From the NCBI RefSeq assembly GCF_003144115.1, contig NW_020312007.1, positions 277,898 to 341,897 on the forward strand: a stretch of DNA of 64,000 nt, read 5' to 3'. How positions within the stretch are numbered: the stretch's first letter is position 1; every line of letters starts with the position of its first letter. This DNA comes from Tilletiopsis washingtonensis (Eukaryota; Basidiomycota; Exobasidiomycetes; Entylomatales). The notes under the pieces were generated by a model. That model did no database searches. It was not told where the DNA came from and saw only the letters and a list, made by a program, of their open reading frames with translations. Below are positions 1 to 10,380 of the stretch, piece after piece. The position numbers and the translations under genes were made by a program.

Positions 1-549
1 TGACTTGCATCGGCGCCCAGGCAAAATCGCTACATTCGCGTGCTCGGCACGATCAAGGCATTCCAGAACAAGGTCTCGATCTCTGCTGGCCACATCCGGC
101 CGATCACCGACTTTGACGAGGTGATGTTCCACAAGCTCGAGGCCATCAACACGCATCTGCAGCTGCTCAACGGCGCCGGCGTGAGTCGGGGAGAGCGTCG
201 CCCCTGCAGGCGCAACACTCACAGCCCTTGCTACAGGCTTCGACTGGCGCCCCTCGCGCGGCGACTGGCGGCGCAGAGCAGAAGTTCTCGCACATCGAGG
301 ACCCGCTGCAGCGCAAGGTGATGGAGAGCATCGCGTCGCTGGCCGATGCGCACGAGGGCTCCGGCGTGCCCATCGTGACTGTGGCGCGGCGCATTGCGGG
401 GTACAAGGAGCAGGACGTGCGGTGAGTGCCGTGTCGAGCTTGTGATGCTGCGATGCTGATTGTCGCTGTGCAGCACCGCCGTCGAGAACCTGGTCACCGA
501 GGGCTACCTCTTCACTGCTGAGGACGACGAGCACGTCCTGCCGAGCTGA
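1..549 (+). CDS. RPA2: Replication protein A 32 kDa subunit, C-terminal part
   Basis: This is the 3' part of the middle subunit of the heterotrimeric ssDNA-binding protein RPA, which acts in nuclear replication and repair. Visible exons are about 21-180, 237-421 and 474-549; the window opens inside an intron whose CAG acceptor is at 18-20. The first exon ends the OB fold, with the family-typical run YIRVLGTIKAFQNK followed by IRPITDFDEVMFHKLEAI. A low-complexity linker follows (GAPRAATGGAEQK). The C-terminal winged helix then starts near IEDPLQRKVME and ends in ENLVTEGYLFTAEDDEHVLPS, as in other RPA32 proteins, where this domain binds repair partners. Both introns begin GTGAGT and keep frame. 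The N-terminus with its phosphorylated region lies outside the window. Confidence 0.93.
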
Positions 550-1107
550 GCGGTGCCGCGCCGGGCCGCTCGCTCTGCGTGTGGCCGGCCTACGAAGCAT
601 TCTTCTCTGTACACCCTCCCTTCCTTCACCTGTACTCTAGTCCTGACTGCACACCATCACTGCTTCCCTGCTCGAGTGGAGTGCCGTCGTCTTAGAGGCG
701 AAGTGGAGGAGCCTGAGGGCGAGCGTGACGCGTCGCGTGCGGGCCGGCGCGTCGTTGAAGTCGCGAATAGAGTGGCGCTAGAAGTTGGCGGCAGGGCCAA
801 TACAAAAATGCGGCTGCCGAATGCGGCGCGCGCGCGCCCAGCGCGGCCGAGCTCCCCGCGTCAACGCGGCTCAGCCCCTCTCCCCATCCCCCTCTCGCCC
901 CTCTTCCCGCCGTATACCAGCTGCTCTGACGGGTCACCCCGCTCTCTCCCTCTCTCTCCTGCGTCTCCTTCTTTGTTCTCTCGCGCCCTTCGGCGCGCAA
1001 ACGGCTCTATCTGCGACTCTTGCTCCATCTCCGGTCTCTGAATCCGGCCTTCGCGCGACCCTCTCGCGCCCGCGAGCCCATCCGCTGCATCCACTGCGCC
1101 CCACGCC
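550..1107. other. Intergenic region RPA2-RAD21
   Basis: This 558-base gap holds the RPA2 3' flank and the RAD21 promoter and leader. The right half (about 872-992) is strongly C/T-rich on the + strand, a common feature of fungal promoters and 5' leaders. A GAATAGAG octamer at 765-772 recurs elsewhere in the window (see findings). I see no convincing coding or RNA gene; the reading frames here are arginine/alanine-rich by-products of high GC. Confidence 0.6.
872..992 (+). promoter_or_regulatory. C/T-rich promoter tract upstream of RAD21
   Basis: A stretch of about 120 bases with long runs of C and T and few purines ends about 115 bases before the RAD21 start codon. Such pyrimidine tracts often mark core promoters and transcription starts in filamentous fungi and basidiomycetes. 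No TATA box is evident. The role is inferred from composition and position only. Confidence 0.4.
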
Positions 1108-3377
1108 ATGTTCTATTCCGACGTTATCCTGTCGAAGCGCGGCGCGCTCGGCAACATTTGGCTGGCGGCGCACTGGGAGCGGCGACTCTCCAAGGCGCAG
1201 CTGCTGCGCACCAGTGTCGAGAAGGGTGTCGGTGAGTCACGGTGGGCAGGATGTGAGGAAGCACGTTGCCATCCGGTGCAACGGTGCAGAGTGCGGCCTC
1301 GTATGGTCTCGGAGCCCCTGTGGCGCCACTTGGCGCAGCGATGCTGACCCGTGTTTGGGCCTGCAGAGGCGATCATGACGCAGCAGACCGCGCCGATGGC
1401 CCTGCGCCTCACCGGCCAGCTGCTGCTCGGTGTCGTGCGCATCTACTCGCGCAAGGCCAAGTACCTGCTCGACGACTGTAACGAGGCGCTCGTCAAGATC
1501 AAGGTGGTGCGTAACATGGTGCTTGCTGGCGTGACCACGCGCTCATGCTGCACCGCAGGCCTTCCGCTCGGGCGCCGTCGACATGACGTCCGACGCGCTG
1601 CACGTCCCGCGCAGTGCCATCACGCTCGGCGCGACGCTGACAGACTTCGACATGGGCTTCCCAGACGCGGGCCTGGAAGACTGGGACGCAGATGGCGGCG
1701 CTGGCCGCTCTGGCACCCCGCTGCGCACTGGCTCTGCCTCAAAGCGGCGCGCGCCGGACAGCAGCGGCAACACGCACCTGGCGCGGCAGCAGGACATCAC
1801 GCTGAACCGCATCATCGACGACGGCGATGCGTGGGATGCCGCCGAGACGGGCATTGCCTCGGGCGACTTTGAGGATGGAGGCCTTGACCTTGGTCTCGAG
1901 CTGGACGACGATGCGCTGGCGGCGCGGGAAGCTGGCCTGCTGCGCGGCGACGAGATGGAGGTCGACGACAGCCTCAGCGTCGGCGTCGGTCGGGACGCCG
2001 CCGGCTCGGATGTGGGAGGCCGCAGTGTCGGCAGCCTGTTGGGTCTCGGTGGCGAGGCGAACGACACAGGCGCCGGCCAGCGCGACAGTCTCGGTCCCAT
2101 GCCGGACTTTGATGATGGAGGCTTCGACTTCTTCGGCGGCGACTTCGATGCGCCGGCAGGTGAGTTGACACGGGCTCGGCTCGTCAGACTGCTCGCTGAC
2201 ACCGCATCGACAGCTCCCGCAAGCGTTGCGGAGGACACCATCGACATGACACCACGGACCGCCGCCAAGATCCGCGAGGCGGCCGAGCGCCGCGCCCTGG
2301 AGGAAGCCAAGGCGCAAGGCGGCAAGGGCCGTAAGCAGATCATCGACGCGAACATCCAGCTCGCCGGTGTCAGCCAACAAAACGCCTCTCCTCAGACGCT
2401 CATCGAGGTGCGTGCAGACAGAAGTTGAGCTACAAAGGACGTTCACTGACCTCGCTCTGCAGGAGTCCTACCTTCCTCGCTCGCGCGCATACCTCCGGTT
2501 GCTTACCATGAACGGCGACCCGGCACGGCACCTGCTCGGCGACAAGGCCAACGCCTCGCTCGACATCTTTGCCGGCCCGATCGGCCTGGCACCTCAGCTT
2601 TCCAGCCTCTTCACCTTCGACGCAGCGGTTCTGCGGCGGCGACGTGGCCTTGATGCCGAGGGCGAGCGCGCCGCCAAGCGCATTCGCGGCTCCGAAGAGC
2701 TGAGCGAGATCGGCCGGCGAGACGTGGGCGCCGAGCAGCCCGGCGGCCTGAGCGGCTTCGGCGGCCTGGACGACACCTGGGGCGATGAGGGCCAGGACAT
2801 GATGATGGACCAAGAGATGCCTGACTTTGCCCTCGGTCTCGAGGAGGACGGCCTTCGCCGCTCGACGCGCAAGTCTCGGCACGCCGACGTCGCCGCAGAC
2901 GACGAGTCGGAGACCGGACGCCTTCCTGCGCTGTCTCGCCTCGCGACGCCGGAGGATGACGACAACGAGCCCGCCGAGGACTCGCTCGTCGGCTTCTCGC
3001 CCAACTCGCAGAACCCGCTGGCTGCCTTTGATGCGCGCCCGGCAGATGCCGACAAGGCGCGCGCCGCCCAGTCGGGCTGGAGCAACAACTCGATCCGCGC
3101 GCTGCGCGTCGTGCGTGCCCAGCTCGACCCGGCCATCGCCGCCGAGCTCGACGACGACGAGCTGCCCGCCGCGGGCGCCGGCAAGACGCTCAGCTTCGAG
3201 AAGGTCGCCGCCGGTGCCTCGCGCCGCGCCGCCGCCGGCTTCTTCTTCGAGCTCCTCGTGCTCGGCACCAAGGACCTCGTCATGCTCGAGCAGCAGCAGC
3301 CGTACGAGGACATCCGCGTCGCTGCCAAGCCGGCGCTCTGGACGCTCCAGTCTGCCCCCACGCCTGCCGCCGCCTAG
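1108..3377 (+). CDS. RAD21: Cohesin kleisin subunit Rad21/Scc1
   Basis: Encodes the mitotic kleisin that closes the cohesin ring around sister chromatids and is cut by separase at anaphase. Five exons (1108-1231, 1367-1506, 1559-2159, 2214-2407, 2463-3377) give about 657 residues. The N-terminus [20 protein letters not shown] and the following [19 protein letters not shown] are diagnostic of the Smc3-binding domain, continued by [20 protein letters not shown] and [10 protein letters not shown]. The middle is acidic and disordered. The C-terminus from about residue 600 ([20 protein letters not shown]) is the winged helix that binds Smc1. Rad21 is preferred over the meiotic paralogue Rec8 from the strong N-terminal match and overall length, but this is not proven. 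The donor of intron 2 could lie 3 bases earlier. The stop faces that of the GT90 gene, 195 bases away. Confidence 0.93.
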
Positions 3378-3572
3378 CCGCTAGGCCACGCCGTGTCCCT
3401 CCTGCTACATTATTGGCCGCTACGCCGTCGCCCCTGCCCACACCTGTACACCACCTTCTCGTCATGCGCTGCGAATGCAACCTATCCTCCGGGCTCAATG
3501 GTTCGCTGAAGGATTCACATTTGCCCCGATACGTGCGTGAGACAGGCCCGAGCGGCGACGGATCGCGGCGGC

Positions 3573-5491
3573 CTAATGGTCTGTGCGCAGCAGACGAGGT
3601 CAGCGGGAGCGCGCATGCTTGCGACGAGTGGCACGACGACGCACTGAAGTTGTCGGTGGGGCTCTTCATGCCCTTGAGCACAAACGAGTGGTAGCTCGTC
3701 TCGTCGCCGCGCAGGTCGACCGTGTAGAGCTGCGCCTTGCTGAAGCCCCACAACAGCTTGCGCCAGTAGCACGCGGCGCTGGCGGGCGAGATATACCTGT
3801 GAGGACGAGATTGTCAGCATCGCGGCGTGCGCACAGACCGGCACCCGACTCACCGCTCGCGGAAGAAGGTCCACTGGTTGTCGGCGATGCGCTTGGCGTG
3901 CGCGTCGTCGGAGAGCAGCGCGTCCATCGTCTCAGGCAGGCGCTCCCACGTGCGGTCGTAGCTCTCATGGCCCTGGTTGTCGTGCACCAGCACGCCCTGG
4001 CCCTCGCCTAGCGCCTTGGGCACGTAGACGATGTTCTGGTCCATCGAGTTCCAGTCGGCGTTGTTGAGGTGCGTCCAGTGCTGGATCCAGCGCGGCTCGT
4101 GCGTCACGATCACGACGCGGCAGTTCTGCAGGTAGCGCAGGCGGCCCGAGTACGTGTTGCCCTCGGGGAAGCCGTGGAACTTCCACTTGCAGTGGTCCGC
4201 CATGGGCACCTGCGTCGACTTGTCTGCTCGGGCCGAGTCAGCGCCGCGCTCCCGTGCGCGCACAGCGCGCCGCGGCCAACTCACCCTCCCAGTCGAGCGC
4301 CCGGATGTCGTTCCAGTCGTGCCCCTGTGCCACGGCCATCAGGCTCTCGCGGTCCGCCGTGCCCACGCGCATGCTGCCGCGCCACATGAGCTTGTTGATC
4401 TTCTGCTCCCACGGCGTCTGCTGCTCGACGTGCAGCGTCTTCTCCCGGTGCTCCTGATACGAGCCCACGTGCTGTGCGGCGCAGCGCGGATGAGTATGTG
4501 TTGCACGCGCTGCCGCAGCGGGCAGTGCTGCCCGCGCATACACTCACCTCGGGCCAGCTCCACCAACCATAGTCCGGCATCAGCCAGTTGTCCTCCAGGT
4601 CCGGACTGCGGTCGAGGCCGAACTTGCCGCGGCTGCCCCAGTCCTGCAGGCCGATGCAGAACTCGACGTTGGGCAGCTTCTCGCGCGACGTCATGACGGC
4701 CAGGTTGAGCAGCGCGAGCGCCGCCTGCGAGCGCGTAAAGTCGGACTGCTTGTACGACTTGATGTAGAGGCGGTTGTTGTACACGACGACGCGCATGTGC
4801 GTCCAGATGCCGTCGTCGCACGCATACTCGAGGTACTCCTTGTCGTACCTGCCAGGGCGCGGCCGTCAGTATCGAGGTGCGCTGCTTTCGAGGTGCGCTG
4901 CTTGCAGACGCAGACGGGGCAGACCGCCAAAGCAGCCTACAGCAGGCCACGCAACATCCAGCACAGTCCCAGCCGCGCATACATGCGCTGCTCCGCCTGC
5001 AACACTCACTTGACCACCTCGGTGAAGTACTTGACACTCCGGTCAATCTCCTTCCACAGGCCCGGGAAGAAGGCGTCGCACTCGTCCTCGCACAGCGTCA
5101 GGTCGTCGCGGTTGAAGGGCGTGTCGTAGGAGAGGTCGGTGCGGCCGCTGCCGTTGACCCACTTGCGGTCGTCGTACAGGTGCGCCACTGGCCCGCCGGC
5201 AACCTGCTCGTCGACCGTCAGCGGCGGGATCTCCTCCTCGCCGGGCGTCTTGGCGCTGCCGTGCCACCACTGCGACCACTTTGCGCTATGCAGCGCATGG
5301 CCGAGGCGATGCGGCGCCGCGGCGTCGTCGGCGCCAAAGACGAAGAAGAGCAGCAGCAGCACGGTGAGTGCGCCGCTGACGAGCAGGTAGCGCGCGCGTG
5401 CCCGCCCGAACGCCGCCAGCGGTGACGTGGACAGGCTCTTGCCGCCCGGCAGCGGCAGGCTGGGCGGCGATGACGAGCCGCTGGCGAACAT
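3573..5491 (-). CDS. GT90/CAP10-type glycosyltransferase, type II membrane protein
   Basis: Probable Golgi glycosyltransferase of family GT90, the family of Cryptococcus Cap10 and animal protein O-glucosyl/xylosyltransferases. Exons read downward: 5010-5491, 4548-4848, 4285-4471, 3854-4223, 3645-3796, 3573-3580, about 499 residues. A short cytosolic head is followed by one membrane span near residues 35-55 (LLVSGALTVLLLLFFVFGA), then the lumenal domain. Family motifs are visible: MPDYGWWSWPEV, KINKLMWRGSMRVG, GNTYSGRLRYLQNCRVVIVTHE, and NIVYVP. The last exon is the weakest point: an intron with GTGCGT donor, CTGAC and CAG leaves an 8-nt terminal exon ending in TAG. The alternative is unspliced read-through into the antisense of RAD21, which looks less natural. 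Intron 1 carries a tandem duplication. Donor sugar and acceptor cannot be told from sequence. Confidence 0.85.
4872..4903. repeat. Perfect 16-bp tandem duplication in GT90 intron 1
   Basis: The unit TCGAGGTGCGCTGCTT occurs twice back to back inside the first intron of the GT90 gene (4849-5009). It explains part of that intron's 161-nt length against a local norm near 57 nt. It looks like a recent replication-slippage duplication. Confidence 0.9.
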
Positions 5492-7519
5492 GGCGGGCGG
5501 ATGCAGCTCGCGAGAAGCGCACGCGCGGGTGTGCTAGGCAGAGGCACGCGCAGCGGAGCACCGGCGGCGGACGCGCGGTGCAGGCCGCAGGAGGCGGCTA
5601 GAGGACGAGTGGGCGTCTGCTTCTCTATGCGATGCAGCAGTGGGTATACAGCGACGGTGGCCGCGTCGGCGGGGCGACGGCGCGCGGCTGCAGGCGAGAA
5701 GGAACGGACGCGCCAAGGAGCACCAGAGCGGCCGGCGAGGTCAGGCGCGCTGGAGAGGGCGACGCGCGGTGACGAGGCAGGCAAGCAGGTGCGCAGGAAG
5801 CTGCGGCACGGCTGGCGGTCGCTGCTGCTGGATGGAGAGGGTGAGGGTAGGGATGAGGACGGGCGGCGGTGGTGGGGAATGTGTTGGCTGCTGCGTCGCG
5901 TGCGCACCGCAGCGAACCGACAGCGAGGCGCGCGCGCCTTTCCTCCCGCTGCAGCTGCTGCAGGCTGACGCTGGGCGCGCGCGCCGCGGCGCGCGTGTCT
6001 CTTGCTTCTCCCGTGCCGCGGCGCGCCTTGATGAACAGCGAGCGCAGCCCAACAGCGAAGCCTCCAAACGCGGCGCCAGCGCAGCGAGCACGGCCAAGAA
6101 GAGCAGCGGGCCCACCTCGCGCGCCTCGGGCCCGTTCCCGCGCGCCGTGGGTACCGAGCGACCGCGTGGCGCCTCTCTCGCCGCGGATGCGAGCCGGCGG
6201 CTCTGTGGAAGCAGGCGGCAGGCACCCCAGCAGCGGCAGCGGCCTGTTGGGCGAGGCGTCAGGCACAACGCGCTCACAGCCTCAGCAGCGCAGGGACAGC
6301 CGCAGCCGCAGAAGAGCCTCGCCGTCAGCGTCAGACGCAGAGCGCAGCATCAGACGAGAGAAGTCCGCAGCTGTGGATGCTCTGCAGCGCAGATCGGGCG
6401 CCGCACCTCCGGCTCGGCTGCGATGCAGCAGCAAGCAAAGGAGCACAGCAGCCATGCAGAGACGTCCCGCGGCCGGATTGAGATTGGGCGAGGAGCAGCT
6501 GTCTAGCCTCGACAGCATGCTGCAGCCGCAGTAGAGTCGTGTGACGTGCGCAGCCACAGCCGCAGGACGAGTGGCATCAGCGAGGCGAGCGGGACGGCCG
6601 CTCGGATGGGCACCCGCCGAGCGGCCTGTGTCCGGAGCTGCGCAGTCGAGAGACATGGCACAGCGGACTTCGCCCTTCACGCTGCAGCTGAGCTCGCCAT
6701 GAAGAGGAGGCTGTGCTAGGTGTGCACAGTCTAGTCGTGGCTCCTCGAGAGGCGGCTCGCTGCGAAGACCGCACCAAGAGACGCTTGTGTGCGCTCCGGG
6801 CGAGCCCAGCTGGCCTCGGGGTGATCGCCGGCTGGGCTCAAGCGCGCGCACAACATCCTCCGCCGCGGTCGCCAGCGCCGGCAGACTCTCACGCCGTAAG
6901 CATCTCTACACCTTGAAGTCGGTGCATAGAGCTCCGAATATCGACGGCATCTCTGCAGCGGGCAGTGCGGCGAGAGCGCCAGCAGCCGAGGTCCAGCGCG
7001 AGCCTGATGGTCTGCGCGATGGACGTGCGGGGTGCCGCGCGCGCGGATTTGGATTTTGCTCGCCTCACGCTTGCCCAGAACGCAGACCTGACGGCCGGCG
7101 CGCCCTGCGGTGGCCGAGCTCCCGTTCCAGCAGGCTCTGCCCATGGGCGACCTTGTCCTTCAAGCGACGCTGCCTGAAACTCAGAGCCGCCGCCACGGCA
7201 GACAGCGTCTCAGAAGTGGACGGCTGGAAGCTGGAGCTCGCTTTCGGCCGGGACCGGACCCCTCATGCGTGCGTGGGCCCGTGCGGCTCGAGTACAAAAG
7301 TGGGCCGCGAGCTGAAGTGCCGAATAGAGGAACCGACGTCATTTGTAGTGCGCCCGTTGGAGGCTTGGCGGCGCGCCCCCTTGCCTTCTCTTGCGCCTTC
7401 ACTTCTTCTCGGTGGGCGCAGCGGTCCCACGCCCTTTGCATCTTGAGTGCTGCCCGCTGCGCCGTCCAGCCTCTGCCTTAGCACCACCACCACCCGGCCG
7501 CTCTCCACCCCTGGCCACC
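5492..7519. other. Gene-free region between divergent GT90 and ALG9
   Basis: About 2 kb, GC-rich, holding both 5' flanks. Open frames on both strands exist, but their products are dominated by Arg, Ala, Ser and Pro, have no domains, and are mirrored in several frames, which is what high GC produces by chance. A GAATAGAG octamer lies at 7322-7329 in a context (TGAAGTGCCGAATAGAG) resembling that at 765. I see no tRNA, repeat family or convincing small gene. Confidence 0.55.
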
Positions 7520-10258
7520 ATGTCGCGCCCGCAGCCCGAGTACGTGCGCCTCGGCCGCGCCGGCGTCAAGAAGACGGTGCCGCTGGGCAGCGGCGCCATG
7601 AAGGCCGACATCCGCCGCGTCGGGCTGCTCAAGGACCACTCGGCGCTGCATCGCGCGCCGCCGTGGGCCGCGACGACGGCGACGGCCTTCCGCACGCTGC
7701 TCCTCGTGCGCGTCGTCAGCGCCATGTACTCGGGCATCGCCGACTGCGACGAGAGTGAGTGGAGCGGCGAGAGCGGGGCGTGGAGGGCTGCTGCGAGAAG
7801 GCAGTGCCGTCGTCGCACCGCCGGCTGTCCTTCAGGAGCAAGCGCCCAGGATGAGCAGCAAGAGATAGCGTTGTTGCAGTGCTTCACTTGGCTAGCATCG
7901 CTGTAGTGGATAGGGGCCCGGGCTCACACTTGTCGCGCAGCGTTCAACTACTGGGAGCCGCTGCATCTCCTCGCGCACGCCCCATGGCCGCTCGGCACGG
8001 CGCAGAGCCCGTTCCAGACCTGGGAGTACAGCCCGCAGTACGCCATTCGCAGCTGGGCGTACGTGGCGCAGTATCTGCCCGTCGCCAGCTGGCTGCCGGC
8101 GCTTGCCAACATGGAGAAGGTGAGCTCGCTTGCGCCGCAGGGGTCCGATCCTGGCTCATCAATGTCCGATCTAGCGCTACGCCTTCTTTGCCATTCGCAT
8201 CGCGCTTGCTGCGACTAGCTCGCTGTGCGAGGCATTCTTCGTCCGCGCCGTTGCGCAGGTGATCAACCCGCGCGTGAGCCGGTACTTCCTGGCCCTGCTC
8301 GTCGCGAGTGCGGGCATGTACGAGGCCTCCACCGGTGAGTGACGCGCGGTACTGTTCGGGATGCTCATCCTGACACGCTTCTTAGCCCTGCTGCCGTCGA
8401 CCTTCAGCATGTACACGTCGGCGCTGGCGCTGTCGTACGCCTTCTACCCCTCGCGCTCGGCCGCGCTCTTCCCCTCGAATGCCGCCACGGCGCCGACGCC
8501 CAAGTACCGCACGGGCCTCGCGACAGGCTTCTTCGCGCTGGGCGCGCTGCTCGGCTGGCCCTTTGCGCTTGCACTCGCACTGCCCTTCGTCTTCGAGGAG
8601 CTCTTCCTCGCGAGCGGCCAGCTCGTGTCTGCAGCGCGCTTGACCGAGTTTCGCTCAGCACGCTTGATGAACTGGCTGCGCTGCGTGGCCGCCGCAGGCG
8701 CCATCGCGCTGCCCATAGTCGCCATCGACTCGCTGGCTTACGGCCGGACGGTCATCGGCACGCTCAACATCTTCATCTACAACGTCCTCTCCTCGCGCCG
8801 CGGCGCCGGACCGGAGCTCTATGGCGTGGAGCCGTGGCACTTCTACCTGCAGAACCTGATGCTCAACTTTGGCCCGGCATTTGTGCTGGCCATGCTGTCG
8901 CTGCCTGCCGTTGCCCTCACTCTGCGCTTCGACCGCAAGCGCCTGGCCCTCCTGCCGCTGGCCGAGGAGGAGCTCAAGAAGAAGAAGGGCGAGGAGCAGC
9001 TCGTCGGCTCGACGTACACTACGCTGCTGCTCGTGCGTCTCGCGCCCCTTTACCTCTGGCTGGGCATCCTCACGCTGCAGCCGCACAAGGAGGAGCGCTT
9101 CGTGTATCCGGCGTACCCGCTCATTTGCTTTAACGCCGCCGTCACGATCTACCTCTTCCGTGGCCTCGTGGAGCGCGCCTTTGTCAAGCGGACCAAGTCG
9201 CCGTACCAGGTGAGCGCAGCAACACGCTGCGTTGTCGTCTCGCACCACTGACAGTCAGTCACGCAGGCTTCACGCACCATGCTCTTCTCCAACCTGACCA
9301 GCGGCGCCTGCATCCTGACCGGCCTTTTGTCGATCTCGCGCGTGCTGCAGACTGCGCCGGCGCAGCGGGCGCCCATCGCTCTCCTGCAGCATCTCGGCAC
9401 GTGCGAGCTGCCGCGCGTCGTCGCAGCGCACTTCCCTGGCACACTCTCGCCGTCGGTGCAGGAGCGCATCAACAACAACGAGCACCCCGTGATGACGCTC
9501 GAGGAGATGGAGAATCTGCCGCGCAACTGGCACCGCCGTGGACACAAGGGCCACGAGCGCGAAGTGCCGGTCGTCGACCTTGCGCCGCTGACACAGCTGC
9601 GCAACGACCTCGACGGACAAGAGGGCATTCGGCTGTGCTTCGGCAAGGAGTGGCACCGCTTCCCGACGCACTTTCTCGTGCCCGACGGCGCGCGCGTCGA
9701 TTTCATCCGCTCCGAGTTCCGCGGTATCCTGCCGAAGCACTTTGCCGTGCCGCCGGTCGGCGACCCGATGCCTCGCCTCGATGGTGTGCTCGGCTGGGCG
9801 TGGCCGTGGAAGGCTAGCACACGCGCGCTGCAGGACGGCTTCAACGACCTCAACCGCGAGGAGGAGGACCGCTACGTGAGTGATGCTGCACGCAAAGGCC
9901 GTCTCTCTTGGCTGACGCTGTGCCGCAGGTCGACATCGCGACGTGCGACTACCTCGTCGACTCTGACCACCCGCACCGCTACGCCGACGGCTCCAAGCCT
10001 GCGCCGCTCGAGCCGCGCTACGCCGCTGCCTCCGATGAGTGGGAGCGCCTGCTGTGCAGGCCCCTGCTCGACCTGCCTGCAAGCCGCGCCGATGCTGCGG
10101 CCAGCAAGCTGGCGAAGCTGCGCGCCACGATCGAGCGCGCCTTCTGGCTGCCGCAGCGCTTCCGGGCGGGCACGAACCGCTACGCCGAGCTGTGTCTGCT
10201 GCGCACCACGCGGTCAGACAGCCTCACCATCAAGCAAGTGCAGCCGACGGTCGCGTGA
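7520..10258 (+). CDS. ALG9: Alpha-1,2-mannosyltransferase Alg9 (GT22)
   Basis: ER-membrane mannosyltransferase that uses dolichyl-phosphate mannose to add alpha-1,2 mannoses to the lipid-linked oligosaccharide for N-glycosylation. Six exons (7520-7754, 7941-8119, 8175-8334, 8386-9209, 9267-9875, 9929-10258) give about 778 residues. Splicing of intron 1 rebuilds the GT22 signature DCDETFNYWEP with its acidic catalytic motif, followed by FQTWEYSPQYAIRSWAYV. MYEASTALLPSTFSMY and HKEERFVYPAYPLI are also typical of Alg9. Many hydrophobic segments are present, as expected for a polytopic ER protein, and the C-terminal part (LCFGKEWHRFPTHFLVPD) is the usual lumenal domain. It is longer than the roughly 550-610 residues of yeast and human Alg9, with extra loop sequence around residues 560-640. 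Start context CCACCATGT is strong. Confidence 0.93.
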
Positions 10259-10380
10259 AGGGAGGGTGACATTGAATAGAGCGCGGCCCGGCTGCGTGCC
10301 CGGCGCAGCAGCCAGGCAGGCGAATGCATGAAGTACATCAATGGAGAGAGAGAAAGCGCAGAGTAACGGCGCTGTGAGAA

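Noticed and set aside
5492-7519. Several 200-300 codon frames on both strands that might be a gene.
   Set aside because: All overlap each other, are Arg/Ala/Ser/Pro-rich, and none has a motif or a convincing intron chain.
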